A stretch of DNA of 64,000 bases from Anaerolineae bacterium (GCA_023384415.1 JAHDWJ010000001.1:124001-188000); one strand, 5' to 3'; shown: positions 44,519 through 54,218, counted from the first letter of the stretch. Numbers and translations are program-made. Notes: generated from the sequence alone by a model not told the origin.

Positions 44519-45992
44519 GCTGTATATCCAAGGTTTTTACCTGGCCTGTCTGCAAATCAGCTGTGCGGATGGCGTGGTTGTTGCTGTCGGCGATGTAGAG
44601 GCGGCCGCGAGCGGCGGTGAGGCCGCCCGGTTCATCAAATTGCGCGGTCGCGCCCACCCCATCCTGCCACCCCCGTTCTCCACCTAAAAAGGTCGTCACC
44701 TCTCGCGTCGCCGGGTTCAGCCGCTTGATTTTGCTGTTGTATGTATCGGCCAGGTAAATCAAGCCATCGTGATACACTACCGCCAACGGATGCTGAAGCA
44801 GCACCTCATCACCTACCCCGTCCCGGTCGCCAAAATCGAACAGCCCCGTCCCGACCAATGTTTGTAACTGCCCACCAATATCCAGGCCGGCGGAACGGAT
44901 AGCACTGGCTTCGGCATCGGCAAAATAGAGCCTCTGCCCGTCGGTGGTCAGGCCGCTGGGCTGGTTGAGGCAGCCATTTAGCTGCGGCCCATCTACCAGA
45001 GCTTCCCGCCCCGTGCCGGCCAGCAAAAAGAGGGTTTCCTGGGTCGGGGAGTACCCCCACAGTTGATGCTGCCCGGCCATAGCGATGTAAAGGGTGCCCT
45101 CGTGATACAGAGCATCCCAGGGGGTATTGAGCGGTAATTCCAGGGCGCGGCCGCTGGCCGTACGGATAAAATCTTGCTGCCCCGTCCCGGCAACGGTAAC
45201 GACCTGCTGGCGGGCTAAATCAGCCCGGCGGATGGTGTTGTTCTCGGTGTCGGCGATGTATAGGGTGTGGGCATCGGCCAGGGTGAGACCTTGTGGGCGG
45301 TTAAACTGCGCGGCCGCGAACGAGCCATCTTTCAACCCACACTCCCCACTACCGATGATCCCCTGTACCAGGCCATCCAGGTCGGTAATCACAATCCGGT
45401 GGTGGTTAGAATCGGCGATAAAAAGCCGGTTTGTGGCTGCATCAGCCAAAATTTTGCCCGGGAAACGGAGAAAGGAATCGGGTGCGGCCGCACGTTCCAG
45501 GTGCAGTTCTAAGGGGGTACGGTTCAGCACCCCCTGGGACTCGGCTGTCCGAACCATCGCCCCAATCGCCGTATCAAACAGGCCATAAATCCGCTCTCCC
45601 GCATGGTGGCCGACGACATAGCCGGCGGGATCAATGAGGGCAAAAGAGGGCCAAGCCCGCACGGCATAGGCTTCCCATATTTGATAATGGCGATCATTGA
45701 CGACGGGATGTTCTAGCTCATACCGCTGCACCAGGCGGCGGATATTCTCCGTCTCCCCTTCATGGTCAAATTTGGCCGTATGCACACCGATAACGACCAG
45801 TTCATGGGGGTATTTGGCTTCCAGCCGCTTGAGGTCGGGGATGACGTGCATACAGTTGACGCAGCCGTAGGTCCAGAAATCTAACAAAACGATTTTGCCA
45901 CGCAGATCAGAGAGGGTTAGCGGCCGCGGTACATTCAACCATTCTAAGTTAGCCGGAAACTCCGGGGCACGAACACGGGGGAGATTGCTCAT
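44508..45992 (-). CDS. Thioredoxin-like domain plus NHL beta-propeller protein (NHLRC2-like)
   Basis: 494 residues; TGGAG precedes the ATG by about seven bases. Residues ~1-150 are a thioredoxin fold with the CVNC pair in DFWTYGCVNCMHVIPDLKRL and the VIGVHTAKFDHEGETENIRR block. Residues ~165-490 are six NHL-type blades with repeated FNRPQGLTLADAHTLYIADT, LNQPSGLTTDGQRLYFADAE and FDEPGGLTAARGRLYIADSN units. This is the architecture of NHL-repeat-containing protein 2. There is no signal peptide. Redox or scaffolding roles are proposed for the family; the partner here is unknown. Confidence 0.92.
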   Translation of the reverse strand: MSNLPRVRAPEFPANLEWLNVPRPLTLSDLRGKIVLLDFWTYGCVNCMHVIPDLKRLEAKYPHELVVIGVHTAKFDHEGETENIRRLVQRYELEHPVVNDRHYQIWEAYAVRAWPSFALIDPAGYVVGHHAGERIYGLFDTAIGAMVRTAESQGVLNRTPLELHLERAAAPDSFLRFPGKILADAATNRLFIADSNHHRIVITDLDGLVQGIIGSGECGLKDGSFAAAQFNRPQGLTLADAHTLYIADTENNTIRRADLARQQVVTVAGTGQQDFIRTASGRALELPLNTPWDALYHEGTLYIAMAGQHQLWGYSPTQETLFLLAGTGREALVDGPQLNGCLNQPSGLTTDGQRLYFADAEASAIRSAGLDIGGQLQTLVGTGLFDFGDRDGVGDEVLLQHPLAVVYHDGLIYLADTYNSKIKRLNPATREVTTFLGGERGWQDGVGATAQFDEPGGLTAARGRLYIADSNNHAIRTADLQTGQVKTLDIQPKI

Positions 45993-46069
45993 AAATTCTC
46001 CAGGGATTGATGATTGTGGATTGACGATTTACGATTGCCTCAATCTCCCAATCTCTTAATCTCTTAATC

Positions 46070-46918
46070 TTACCCAAACCGACTTTCATCCAACTTATCC
46101 CCATCCAGGGGCACCGGTTTTAAGGTAACTGGGGCTGGGGGGGGCAGGGGTTCCAGCGGGGGTGGCTCTGGTTCGGGGGTGCGGGTGGCGAAGATGAAGG
46201 CCAGACTGAGTAGGGCCACGATGAGGAGAAACCCTTCGGCGGCCAGGGGAGAAACGGTTTGGGCCAGGTAAACGGCCCCACTGTTGGCGAAGGCGTGCCA
46301 GAAAATCGCGGCCGCGAGCCAGCCCAATTTTCCGCTCATCACCGCCCGCAGCACCAGGAGTGAGGCGCAAAGATGCAGACAGACAGCAAAGACACGCTCT
46401 ACCCCCCCTAGCATGGCTTCATACCAGGGAAGAGAGAAGAGGGTGGTCGCGGCCGCGTCTAGCAGTTCAACTTGTTCTGGGGGCACCGTCGCCAGGGCCG
46501 CATCCAGCCACCCTGCCCGGTAAAGCAGCAGGTTCACCAATTGGTTAAAAAAAAGCAGCCCAATGATGACCGCCTCAATCCCGCCGTGGCCGGCCCCCAC
46601 CATCAGCCCAGCCCCCCAACTGCGGGCTGATTTAGCCCAGAAGCGAAAGGTCAGATAGCGGGCGATCTCCTCAAACAGCCCGGCCGATAGACCCAGAAAG
46701 AGGATAGTCGGGATAAACTGCCGGGTCGGGTCTGGCTGCCACCAGCGCAGCACCACCCCATTAAACGGGATATGTCCTACCTGGCTCAGGATAAATGTGG
46801 CCGCCCCAATTCCCCAGAGCGACCAGGGCATTCTACGGTAGCGACGGATCAGCCAGACGGCCACCACAGGAGCCAAAAACATCAAAACCCCATTCACAAT
46901 CAAGAGCAAGGAGATCAT
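46070..46918 (-). CDS. YhfC-like (PrsW-type) intramembrane metalloprotease
   Basis: 282 residues from the ATG at 46918, with AAAAAGG seven bases upstream; the GTG at 46924 has no spacing for that site. There are about seven membrane helices. The family motifs are GLFEEIARYLTFRFW (EExxR) and GLMVGAGHGGIEAVIIGLLF (HGGIE), and a third helix carries AAIFWHAFANSG with a conserved His. The C-terminal tail is Pro-rich (PEPEPPPLEPLPPPAPV). YhfC/PrsW relatives process membrane-bound regulators; no substrate is evident here. The spacer to the next minus-strand gene contains AATCTCTTAATC words. Confidence 0.85.
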   Translation of the reverse strand: MISLLLIVNGVLMFLAPVVAVWLIRRYRRMPWSLWGIGAATFILSQVGHIPFNGVVLRWWQPDPTRQFIPTILFLGLSAGLFEEIARYLTFRFWAKSARSWGAGLMVGAGHGGIEAVIIGLLFFNQLVNLLLYRAGWLDAALATVPPEQVELLDAAATTLFSLPWYEAMLGGVERVFAVCLHLCASLLVLRAVMSGKLGWLAAAIFWHAFANSGAVYLAQTVSPLAAEGFLLIVALLSLAFIFATRTPEPEPPPLEPLPPPAPVTLKPVPLDGDKLDESRFG

Positions 46919-47068
46919 ATTCACGCCTTTTTCATGTAACCTTAACTGACAGCGTAAGGCAATTTATGGCATAGTACCAATGTACTATCTAACCCATTTA
47001 TCAAGAGAACTTTTGGAGATGCACTCCTCAATATCCAATAGCTAATTCAATTTGTAGGAGATACGCCA

Positions 47069-47218
47069 ATGGACGAATTCACTTTACTCATCATTATCGT
47101 TGCGCTTTTGATTGTCGCTCTGTTAGGTCTGGCCGTTTTGCTCTGGCCCAGCCGTCAGGTAGATGATGTTCCCCGCTATACCACTTCCAGCAAAAACGGG
47201 CGGGGGTATTGGGAGTAG
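47069..47218 (+). CDS. Small single-pass membrane protein
   Basis: 49 residues: an acidic start (MDEF), one strong membrane helix (LLIIIVALLIVALLGLAVLL), then a short polar tail ending GRGYWE. TAGGAG at 47055-47060 gives an ideal ribosome site, and the upstream spacer (46925-47068) may carry its promoter. I know of no named family. Such miniproteins often tune membrane enzymes. A perfect 12-bp hairpin lies 11 bases after the stop. The good ribosome site, terminator and composition argue that it is real. Confidence 0.7.
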   Translation: MDEFTLLIIIVALLIVALLGLAVLLWPSRQVDDVPRYTTSSKNGRGYWE

Positions 47219-47229
47219 GTTTGAGTTCC

Positions 47230-47257
47230 GAGTTTCGAGTTGCCCAACTCGAAACTC
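47230..47257. terminator. Hairpin between the small membrane protein gene and trpB
   Basis: GAGTTTCGAGTT (47230-47241) and AACTCGAAACTC (47246-47257) form a perfect 12-bp stem with a GCCC loop. It is followed by GAAACTAGAAACTA repeats, and it serves both converging genes (stops at 47218 and 47262). Confidence 0.75.
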
Positions 47258-47261
47258 GAAA

Positions 47262-48467
47262 CTAGAAACTAGAAACTAAAAACTGTACCGTCGCCAAATC
47301 TTTATCACCGCGGCCGCTGAGATTAACGAGAATAATCTGATCAGGTCGCATCTTGGGGGCTACCTTAATCACCTCAGCCAGGGCATGGCTTGACTCTAAT
47401 GCCGGAATAATCCCCTCCAGGCGGCATAATTGTTGAAACGCCGCCAACGCTTCCTCATCCGTCGCATAACTATAATACGCCCGCTCCTCATCCCGCAGCC
47501 AGGCATGTTCCGGCCCCACACTGGGGTAATCCAGCCCGGCACTGATGCTGTGTGTCTCCATCACCTGCCCATCTGGAGTCTGCATCACATAACTTTTCGT
47601 GCCATGCAGCACACCGGGGCGGGCGATATGCAAGTCGGCAAAACGGGCGGCATGTTCCCCGCTGGCAATCCCTTTGCCCCCTGCTTCCACCCCAATCAGC
47701 TCCACCCCCTCGTCATCCCGAAAGGCGTGAAAAATCCCCATGGCATTGCTCCCCCCACCCACACAGGCGATCACCTTATCAGGCAGGCGGCCGGCGGCCG
47801 CTAAAATTTGCTCCCGCGCTTCTTGCCCAATCACACTCTGGAAATCCCGCACCATCATCGGGTATGGGTGGGGGCCTAGCACCGACCCCAACAGGTAATG
47901 GGTTGTCGCCACATTGGTCACCCAATCCCGAATCGCTTCATTGATCGCATCTTTGAGGGTGCGGCTGCCGCTGGTCACCGCCTGCACCTCTGCGCCTAAG
48001 AGCCGCATTCGGGCCACATTGGGGGCCTGACGGGCCATATCTACTTCGCCCATATAAACGATACATTCCAGCCCCAGCAGGGCACAAACGGTGGCGGTGG
48101 CTACTCCATGCTGCCCGGCCCCCGTCTCAGCCACGATGCGCTGTTTGCCCATCCGTTGAGCCAGGAGGGCCTGCCCCAGGGCGTTGTTGATTTTATGTGC
48201 CCCCGTGTGGTTCAAATCTTCCCGCTTGAGGTAAATTTGCCCTCCCCCCAGGCTGGCGGTGAGCCGTTTAGCCAGGGTGAGGGGAGACGGCCGGCCGACA
48301 TAGGTGGTTAGCAAGTGGTGAAACTGTGCCTGGAACGCCGGGTCTTGCTGACACTCCTGGTAGGCCGTGATCAGTTCAGCCAGGGCGGGCATGAGGGTTT
48401 CGGGGACAAACTGCCCCCCAAATGGGCCAAATTTGCCCTGAACGTCTGGGACGGATGGTTGGATCAT
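47262..48467 (-). CDS. trpB: Tryptophan synthase beta chain
   Basis: 401 residues from the ATG at 48467, with AGAGG seven bases upstream; a TTG at 48470 is the alternative. TrpB condenses indole with serine using PLP. The PLP lysine is in [15 protein letters not shown], the phosphate loop in [10 protein letters not shown], and the conserved blocks [40 protein letters not shown] and [16 protein letters not shown] are complete. No trpA or other trp gene is nearby, so either the genes are dispersed or this copy works with a distant TrpA. No T-box or leader peptide is visible upstream. Confidence 0.97.
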   Translation of the reverse strand: MIQPSVPDVQGKFGPFGGQFVPETLMPALAELITAYQECQQDPAFQAQFHHLLTTYVGRPSPLTLAKRLTASLGGGQIYLKREDLNHTGAHKINNALGQALLAQRMGKQRIVAETGAGQHGVATATVCALLGLECIVYMGEVDMARQAPNVARMRLLGAEVQAVTSGSRTLKDAINEAIRDWVTNVATTHYLLGSVLGPHPYPMMVRDFQSVIGQEAREQILAAAGRLPDKVIACVGGGSNAMGIFHAFRDDEGVELIGVEAGGKGIASGEHAARFADLHIARPGVLHGTKSYVMQTPDGQVMETHSISAGLDYPSVGPEHAWLRDEERAYYSYATDEEALAAFQQLCRLEGIIPALESSHALAEVIKVAPKMRPDQIILVNLSGRGDKDLATVQFLVSSF

Positions 48468-48631
48468 CAAATGCCTCTGGAAATAGCCACCAATGAAGGG
48501 TACCGGATAGAAAACTACCTGGATAGAACAAGGTAAGTTTCTTTGTGTTTCCCTCTTAGAGTAAGCTGTGCTTTGTGATAGGTAGGCGGGATTATATCAA
48601 CCTTTTTGAGTAAGCAATCGTTCATCTATTA

Positions 48632-48726
48632 CTGGACTCTGGCGAAAATTAATGTCACCACTGGTAACAACTAATGCACCAACACAGTAACAACTAGTGG
48701 GCAGATCAAGAAACGCCAGACTCCAG
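48632..48726 (-). mobile_element. Family-1 miniature inverted-repeat element, copy 2 (95 bp)
   Basis: The ends are CTGGACTCTGGCG and CGCCAGACTCCAG, flanked by identical TCTATTA 7-mers at 48625-48631 and 48727-48733. It is the same length as copy 1 and its reverse complement aligns to it without gaps. It inserted beside a family-2 fragment. It is part of the gene-free stretch 48471-48760, which otherwise has no feature I can name. Confidence 0.85.
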
Positions 48727-48734
48727 TCTATTAT

Positions 48735-48770
48735 AAAAACCTTCCGAAGGTTCACCCCAACTTATATTGT
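48735..48770 (-). mobile_element. Family-2 element fragment (copy C)
   Basis: AAAACCTTCCGAAGGTTCAC, then CCCAACTTAT, matches the left ~35 bases of family 2 in reverse orientation; the rest of the element is missing. It joins directly onto the hydrophobic signal sequence of the lipoprotein pseudogene that follows, and appears to have replaced that gene's start codon. Confidence 0.75.
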
Positions 48771-49792
48771 TGCTAGTGGCCTTGTCAAGCCTACTTTTTC
48801 TCAACACTGCTTGTAAGCTGCCAAAGACAGATACCAACGCTGTCGCTGCTGTTCCCATCCATAATGTCATCCCCCATACCGCTTTTTCTGATCAAGTTCT
48901 GATCAGTGAAGATTGAGGAATGGTACGAGGTATGGGAATTGGCTTTGTCTAGCCAGAATTCCGTGAATTGCCGCCCAATGAGCGGCCGCAAACATTAGAA
49001 ATTACGCTGCCCCAAGGAGAACTATTCAATCCCGCTTTATTGTTGAATGCCGCCGAGAGAACGACTTTTCTGGTTTCCGTTTTGCTTAATTATGAGCAGG
49101 TTTATTTTACGTTGGATGGGCAGGAGGGATTGTTACATGAGGTTATCGTTGAATCCGGTGGTGATTTAGAGTTACCTTTTTCGGTAAGGGTGGATGAACC
49201 TGGTTGGCATGATTTGATTGTTTTAGGCTTTGCGGATCCATATAACAACTCAACAGATGTTCAATATCGTATGTCAGGCAGCAGCGCTCAATTGGTTGGG
49301 CGACGACTCTTCCTCAACGTGGAAGGAGCGGATATAGTTCACAATTCCTTATCCACACCTTTATCGGGTACCCCCATCCCCGAGAACGTATCGCTGGGCT
49401 TCAGGGCAAACTTTGCCACTATGCCCTCTGATCATCAGTCTCACCCAAGTGAACTTGAACGACAACTTTATGTTGACTCAGGGCAGGCTGGAACAAATTA
49501 CTCTTATCAGCTTTGGTTAGCTAATATGGATACCGTAAATGAGGCAAACTACGCTCTGGTTTTGTTCCACAATTTTCAGCAAAGTTTAGTAGGAGCGGAC
49601 AAAGCTGTTGCCGTTCACTTATCTCCAGGGGAAGAGGCGATATTAGATATAATCACCCGACTAGATGGGCAGCCAGGTGTGAATCAGATTCAGGCTGTAT
49701 TTATTTATGACCCATATAAATCGGTACTCCATCAGGATGTTTGGCTGCCGTTTGTTTATAGTACCATTCGTATGGCTGTTGTAGGGGAATAA
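48761..49792 (+). pseudogene. Lipoprotein pseudogene, start lost and two in-frame stops
   Basis: In one frame, 48761 onward reads a lipoprotein signal peptide (LILLLVALSSLLFLNTACKL, lipobox cysteine near 48812) but has no start codon; a family-2 fragment sits where it should be. The frame stays the same through the mature region but is broken by TGA at 48914 and TAG at 48950. The remaining ORF from 48968 would code 274 residues rich in beta strands (LEITLPQGELFNPALLLNAA, DEPGWHDLIVLGFADPYNN, SYQLWLANMDTVNEANYALV). I do not recognise the family. The 3' part could still be translated from the TTG at 48968, but no ribosome site supports this. Confidence 0.75.
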
Positions 49793-49819
49793 CGACAGGG
49801 GAAGGTATAATCAAGGTTT

Positions 49820-50644
49820 ATGGATACACACCCTTTATCTCCCGAACTGACCCACACCATTTTGGCCCGCTGGGGCCTCGCGGCCGCGTCCCCCACCGTC
49901 CCCTTTCTGCACCAACTTATCACCGCCTACGCCCGTCACGTCCCCTGGGAAACCGCTTCCCGCCTGGGGCAAAGGACGAATATCCCCACCTGGCAGGATT
50001 GTGCCCGCCTGGGGGAACCGTTTTGGCAGGCCCATTTAGCCCAGGGCACTGGGGGGACTTGTTTTGAGAGCAACTACGCTTTTTTCAGCTTGTTGCGGGC
50101 CTTGGGGTATGAAGGGTATCTGACTATCAACAATATGGGGGAGATGATTGGCTGTCACACGGCTATTGTGTTGACCATTGAAGGGGAAAAGTGGCTGGCT
50201 GATGTGGGGATTCCCCTCTATGTGCCGCTGCGGGTGGCCGCGGCCGCGGCCCAGCACCACCCCAGCGACTACCATCTCTACACCATCACCCCCCTGGGAG
50301 ACAACCAATACCAGATTGAACGCTCCCACCACCCCAAACCGATCATCTTCACCCTGATTGATGAACCGGTCAGCGATGCCAGGTACCGCCAGGCCACCAT
50401 TAACGATTATGGGCCAGAGGGGCTGTTTCTCAACCGGCTCATCTTAACCAAACTGATTGGGGCGTATGCCTGGCTGTACAACCCGTGGGAGACGGCCGAT
50501 CATCTCATCTATTTCCGGCAGGGGCAGCGAGGAGAAATTCCGCTGCCCACCGAACGGGCAGCCACCCTGGCCGCCCATTTTCAGATGGATGTACAGGTTA
50601 TCCAGCAGGCGCTGGGGTTGTTAGACCTGCCAGATGGGAGTTAG
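49820..50644 (+). CDS. Arylamine N-acetyltransferase-like protein
   Basis: 274 residues, the usual NAT length. The catalytic triad is readable: Cys in QGTGGTCFESNYAFFSLLRA, His in MGEMIGCHTAIVL, and Asp in KWLADVGIPLYVPL. The N-terminal helical domain includes YARHVPWETASRLGQR, equivalent to the usual PFEN segment. NATs move acetyl or larger acyl groups from CoA to amines. In actinomycetes, homologues form amide bonds when releasing polyketides (as RifF does), so a link to the NRPS/PKS locus is conceivable but unproven; it lies 25 kb away. AAGGT is near the start. Confidence 0.8.
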   Translation: MDTHPLSPELTHTILARWGLAAASPTVPFLHQLITAYARHVPWETASRLGQRTNIPTWQDCARLGEPFWQAHLAQGTGGTCFESNYAFFSLLRALGYEGYLTINNMGEMIGCHTAIVLTIEGEKWLADVGIPLYVPLRVAAAAAQHHPSDYHLYTITPLGDNQYQIERSHHPKPIIFTLIDEPVSDARYRQATINDYGPEGLFLNRLILTKLIGAYAWLYNPWETADHLIYFRQGQRGEIPLPTERAATLAAHFQMDVQVIQQALGLLDLPDGS

Positions 50645-50660
50645 TGGGTTGGTAGTGCAG

Positions 50661-53600
50661 TTATGAACTTCCATCAAGTTTTAACAACTTCTCTACTTGA
50701 TACCCGGCCGCGGCCGCTTGCTCTCGTAATAGCGCCATTCTTTCGGCAACATCTACCCCGGCCAATTGGGCTACCCGCTCTAACCATTGCAGCAGTGAAT
50801 CCATATTTTCCCCGTTAAACCAGAGAATATCGTTATATCGGTTGATTTGCAGGTAGGCTCGGATGTCGGCGTCCTGGAGCAAACGGTGCCAGAAATTATC
50901 CTGGTCAGCCGGAGTGGTTTCTTGGTACCAGCTTTGCCAGGTGGTGAGCCATTTGATCCGCAGATTGATGTGTGCGGCCGCACCGCTGTCTAGCCCCATC
51001 CCCTGCATCGCCTCAGCCAGGGGTTTGCTCAAGAGCCAATCATCCAAGAGGGTACGGCTGTACGCGGCCGCCTCTTTCTCCCCCAGCAGCTCCCCCACCC
51101 GGCGCACGAAGAGCCAACCAAAGAGAGTTGCTGAGGAGTGAGGATTGAGGAGTGAGGAGTGAGGAGTCAGGAGTGAGAGACTGGGAGATTGGGAGAGTGG
51201 GAGATTGAGAAACGGCTCACTGTCAGCGGCCAGCGGCTCATTACCTACTGCTAACGGCTCACTGCCCACTGCTGATAGCTCACTGCCACCAGCGATCATA
51301 CCATATAGAGCGACCATATCTCCCTGAATGAGGGTGGCGAAGGCGGCCGCGTCCCCCTCTTCAACGTTGGCAAAGGCCAGGGCGGCTTCAAGCCAGGTGG
51401 TCAGCGGGGGGAGTAGGGCGTCTAACAGTTCTGTTTGAGTTTCTGGGGTGGCTTCACGCAGGCGGCGGAACATTTCTCCATTGACCAGGGCGCGGAACGG
51501 GATATGCACCGGCTGCAAATGAAGCTCCCGCAAAGCCAGTTCGACGCTGGGCACCCCTCGCCCGCCCAACATCCAGGCCAGGTCAGCATATCCAGGACCG
51601 CTTACCTCATGGAAATCCAGGAAAACATGGCAGCGATATGCCCCTAGCTCCATTTCTAACCCTTTTTGGTGTAACGCCTGGCAGTTGTGGATATGCTCCA
51701 GTCCGGTCACATAATCCCGAAAAACGATAAAGCTGTCCGGGTCAACAGGCAGGTTTAACCCTTCGGCCAGGGTGTGTTGGGTCAGGGTGCGGTCTTCTTC
51801 CCCTGGCCCGGTTTTGATGGAGTAGGCGGCGGAGCGGTGTATGCGGCCGCGAGCCGTGCCCCACAGATTGTGATACAGCACCAGGCTGCGTTGGCTGCCC
51901 ACCCCATTGGAATAAGCGAACACATTTTCATTGACGCGGCCGCTGCCCTCATAAAAATCATACAGCAAAAAATGATCCACCTCAGCAAAGATGCGGCGGC
52001 GGTGCAGCAGGGGGTAAATCTCCTTCTCATGCCGCTGGAGCAGGTACCAATTAGGCTGCTCCTCATAATATGCCCGCTTATACTCCATGCCATACTTTTC
52101 CGTGAACCCTTCCAACTGCCCATGCCCAAACATCGGCAGCCCGGGCAGGGTAATCATCACCGTACAAATGCCAAAATATTTGTCCCCGCTGCCAAACTGT
52201 TCGATGGCCGTCTTCTCGTCCGGGTTGTTCATAAAGTTGACATAACGTTTGAGAATTTCCGGATTAAACTCCAGAGTGTTTTTCATCACCAGCCGGTACT
52301 CATTGTTCTTCTCATCCCGGAGCATGTTCATAAAGGCGGAGTTATAAACCCGGTGCATCCCCAGGGTGCGAACAAAATACCCTTCCATCATCCAAAACGC
52401 CTCAGCTAACAAGAGGGTATCGGGCACTTCCTGGGCTACCCGATCTACTACTTCGCGCCAAAACTCTTCGGGGATGGCCTGGTCAAACTGCTCTTTGGTC
52501 AGCCCATATTCAGAGCGGGACGGGATGGCCCCCCCCTGCCCTGGTTCGGGGTACCAAAGCCGTTGGATATGCCGCTTAGCCAGGGTCATGGCTGCATCAA
52601 AGCGGATGATGGGGAAGAGGCGGGCTACATGCAAAATGGTCTGGATGACCGCCTCACGAGCTTCGGGATTGAGGTAATCAATCTGGGCGGTGTCGTTCCA
52701 GGGGAAGCTGGTGCCATCGTTGCCATGATAGATGTACCGGGCTTCTCCGGTCCACTGGTCTACCCGCTTAAAGACGACGGCGGCATCGGTGCGGTCGTAA
52801 TAATGGTCTTCCAGGTAAATACCGACGCGCTCGTTAGGAGAGAGGTTGGGGCCGTTGAAGGTGTAGTTGGGATAGGGGGAGTAAGGCAGGCTGAGGAACC
52901 ATTGGGGATGGTTGATGACCCAATCGGAATCCAGGCCAAAATGGTTGGGCACCATGTCGCAGGCGAAGCGGATGCCGCGCCGGGCCAGCCGCTCCCGCAG
53001 CCCTTGATAAGCGGGATAGCCACCGAGCGCGGCCGCGATGTCATACCCTTTGAGCGAATACGCTGAAGCAACAGCGTCCGGGTTGCCACACAGATGTTTG
53101 ATTCGTTCTGAAGCGGTGCTGCGCTCCCAGACGCCGATGAGCCATAAGCCGGTAAACCCGGCCTGTTGGAGAAAATCTAGCTCTTCATCCGGGATTTGGT
53201 CCAGCCGGGAGAGGGTGCGGCCATATTTTTTGCTCAACTGATCCAGCCAGACATAGGCATTTTTAGCCATGAGGATGACGTTGGGCATCCAATCCAGGTC
53301 GGGGCTGAACTGCTCTGGCTCTTCACCTAACTCATAAGCGGATGGGGTGCGGCCGCTGCCACCATCTATCCAGGGCGCGGCAAATTCTAACACCTGGGCC
53401 GGGCCGGGACCACCCCAGCCGCGCATCGTTTCTTCTTCGGTAATGGCGTCCAGGCTGCGTAACAGGCGAATCTGGTAATTTTGCAGCCAGGGGGACCAGC
53501 GGCCGCGTACAAAATCGAGCTGGGCAGTGAGGGATTCTGGGGCGACCAGGGCCGGTTGGCGCAGTAGGGTAAAGAGGGGCACCTTTTCTTCCCCAAAGGG

Positions 53601-54194
53601 GGGCTGGGTCTCAAAGAACGCCTCTAACGCCCCCATCATCTCCCGGTAGCTGCTGCTTTGCCCCAGGTCGGTATCATCAAATAGTTCACGAAATGGCGCG
53701 GCCGCGGGGTTCATGTTGGTCAGCCACAAGAAAAGCATCTCTTCCAGAGCGATATGGCGGTGACTGTAGCCATCGCTGCTCCCTTCTAAATACGCTTCCA
53801 GGGTTATCTCTCCCCGGTAGACGGGTAGGGGGGGGAACTGCTGCAAAAAGGTGGTGAGGGTAATATTGAGGGTGGCCGCGTCAAACCGTTCTTCTAACCA
53901 GGCCAGGGCTTCAGCCATAACATCGGCTTTAACCGTTTGCCGGTACTCGGCTATCACAGCATGGAGCAGTTCATCCAGGAGTCCCAGGGCGTTAAGCTGC
54001 CCGGCTTTAACCGCCTGTTCTGGGAAGCGGGCCAAGTCTTTTTTATCATTGATCGCCTGGGCAAAACGGCGCGCGGCCGCGATATCCGCCAGGATCACAT
54101 TCCCTGTAAAGGCAAAAAGGGCCTGATCAAACTGATATTCATCCCGCGCCCGACGCGAGACATGGAACTCCCAAAGGCAAGGTTGAATATTCAT
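50661..54194 (-). CDS. GH13 (alpha-amylase superfamily) protein, 1177 residues
   Basis: GGAG precedes the ATG at 54194. Residues ~1-320 are a helical N-terminal region with no family I recognise. The (beta/alpha)8 catalytic domain spans ~330-830: FACDMVPNHFGLDSDWVINH (region I), IIRFDAAMTLAKRH with the nucleophile Asp (~530), LLLAEAFWMMEGYFV with the acid Glu (~597), and MITLPGLPMFGHGQLEGFTE. The region after ~830 is a beta domain plus a helical tail. An insert of ~55 residues (~967-1022) is made of spacer repeat words (see 51127-51295). It may act on or build alpha-glucans; no signal peptide is visible, so it is probably cytoplasmic. Confidence 0.85.
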   Translation of the reverse strand: MNIQPCLWEFHVSRRARDEYQFDQALFAFTGNVILADIAAARRFAQAINDKKDLARFPEQAVKAGQLNALGLLDELLHAVIAEYRQTVKADVMAEALAWLEERFDAATLNITLTTFLQQFPPLPVYRGEITLEAYLEGSSDGYSHRHIALEEMLFLWLTNMNPAAAPFRELFDDTDLGQSSSYREMMGALEAFFETQPPFGEEKVPLFTLLRQPALVAPESLTAQLDFVRGRWSPWLQNYQIRLLRSLDAITEEETMRGWGGPGPAQVLEFAAPWIDGGSGRTPSAYELGEEPEQFSPDLDWMPNVILMAKNAYVWLDQLSKKYGRTLSRLDQIPDEELDFLQQAGFTGLWLIGVWERSTASERIKHLCGNPDAVASAYSLKGYDIAAALGGYPAYQGLRERLARRGIRFACDMVPNHFGLDSDWVINHPQWFLSLPYSPYPNYTFNGPNLSPNERVGIYLEDHYYDRTDAAVVFKRVDQWTGEARYIYHGNDGTSFPWNDTAQIDYLNPEAREAVIQTILHVARLFPIIRFDAAMTLAKRHIQRLWYPEPGQGGAIPSRSEYGLTKEQFDQAIPEEFWREVVDRVAQEVPDTLLLAEAFWMMEGYFVRTLGMHRVYNSAFMNMLRDEKNNEYRLVMKNTLEFNPEILKRYVNFMNNPDEKTAIEQFGSGDKYFGICTVMITLPGLPMFGHGQLEGFTEKYGMEYKRAYYEEQPNWYLLQRHEKEIYPLLHRRRIFAEVDHFLLYDFYEGSGRVNENVFAYSNGVGSQRSLVLYHNLWGTARGRIHRSAAYSIKTGPGEEDRTLTQHTLAEGLNLPVDPDSFIVFRDYVTGLEHIHNCQALHQKGLEMELGAYRCHVFLDFHEVSGPGYADLAWMLGGRGVPSVELALRELHLQPVHIPFRALVNGEMFRRLREATPETQTELLDALLPPLTTWLEAALAFANVEEGDAAAFATLIQGDMVALYGMIAGGSELSAVGSEPLAVGNEPLAADSEPFLNLPLSQSPSLSLLTPHSSLLNPHSSATLFGWLFVRRVGELLGEKEAAAYSRTLLDDWLLSKPLAEAMQGMGLDSGAAAHINLRIKWLTTWQSWYQETTPADQDNFWHRLLQDADIRAYLQINRYNDILWFNGENMDSLLQWLERVAQLAGVDVAERMALLREQAAAAGYQVEKLLKLDGSS
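51127..51295. repeat. Spacer-word repeat inserted in frame inside the GH13 gene
   Basis: On the plus strand the stretch reads GAGGAGTGAGGATTGAGGAG and on, then GGGAGATTGGGAGAGTGGGA, then four rounds of CGGCTCACTG/CTCACTGCCCACTGCTGA words. On the coding strand it encodes low-complexity LSAVGSEPLAVGNEPLAADS and LLTPHSSLLNPHSS. The same words make up intergenic spacers elsewhere (18002-18040, 32798-32835, 34600-34640, 42905-42945, 56755-56820). It looks like intergenic filler that has entered a coding linker without breaking the frame. Confidence 0.8.
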
Positions 54195-54218
54195 ATTTGC
54201 TCCATTGGCGGGATGCTT

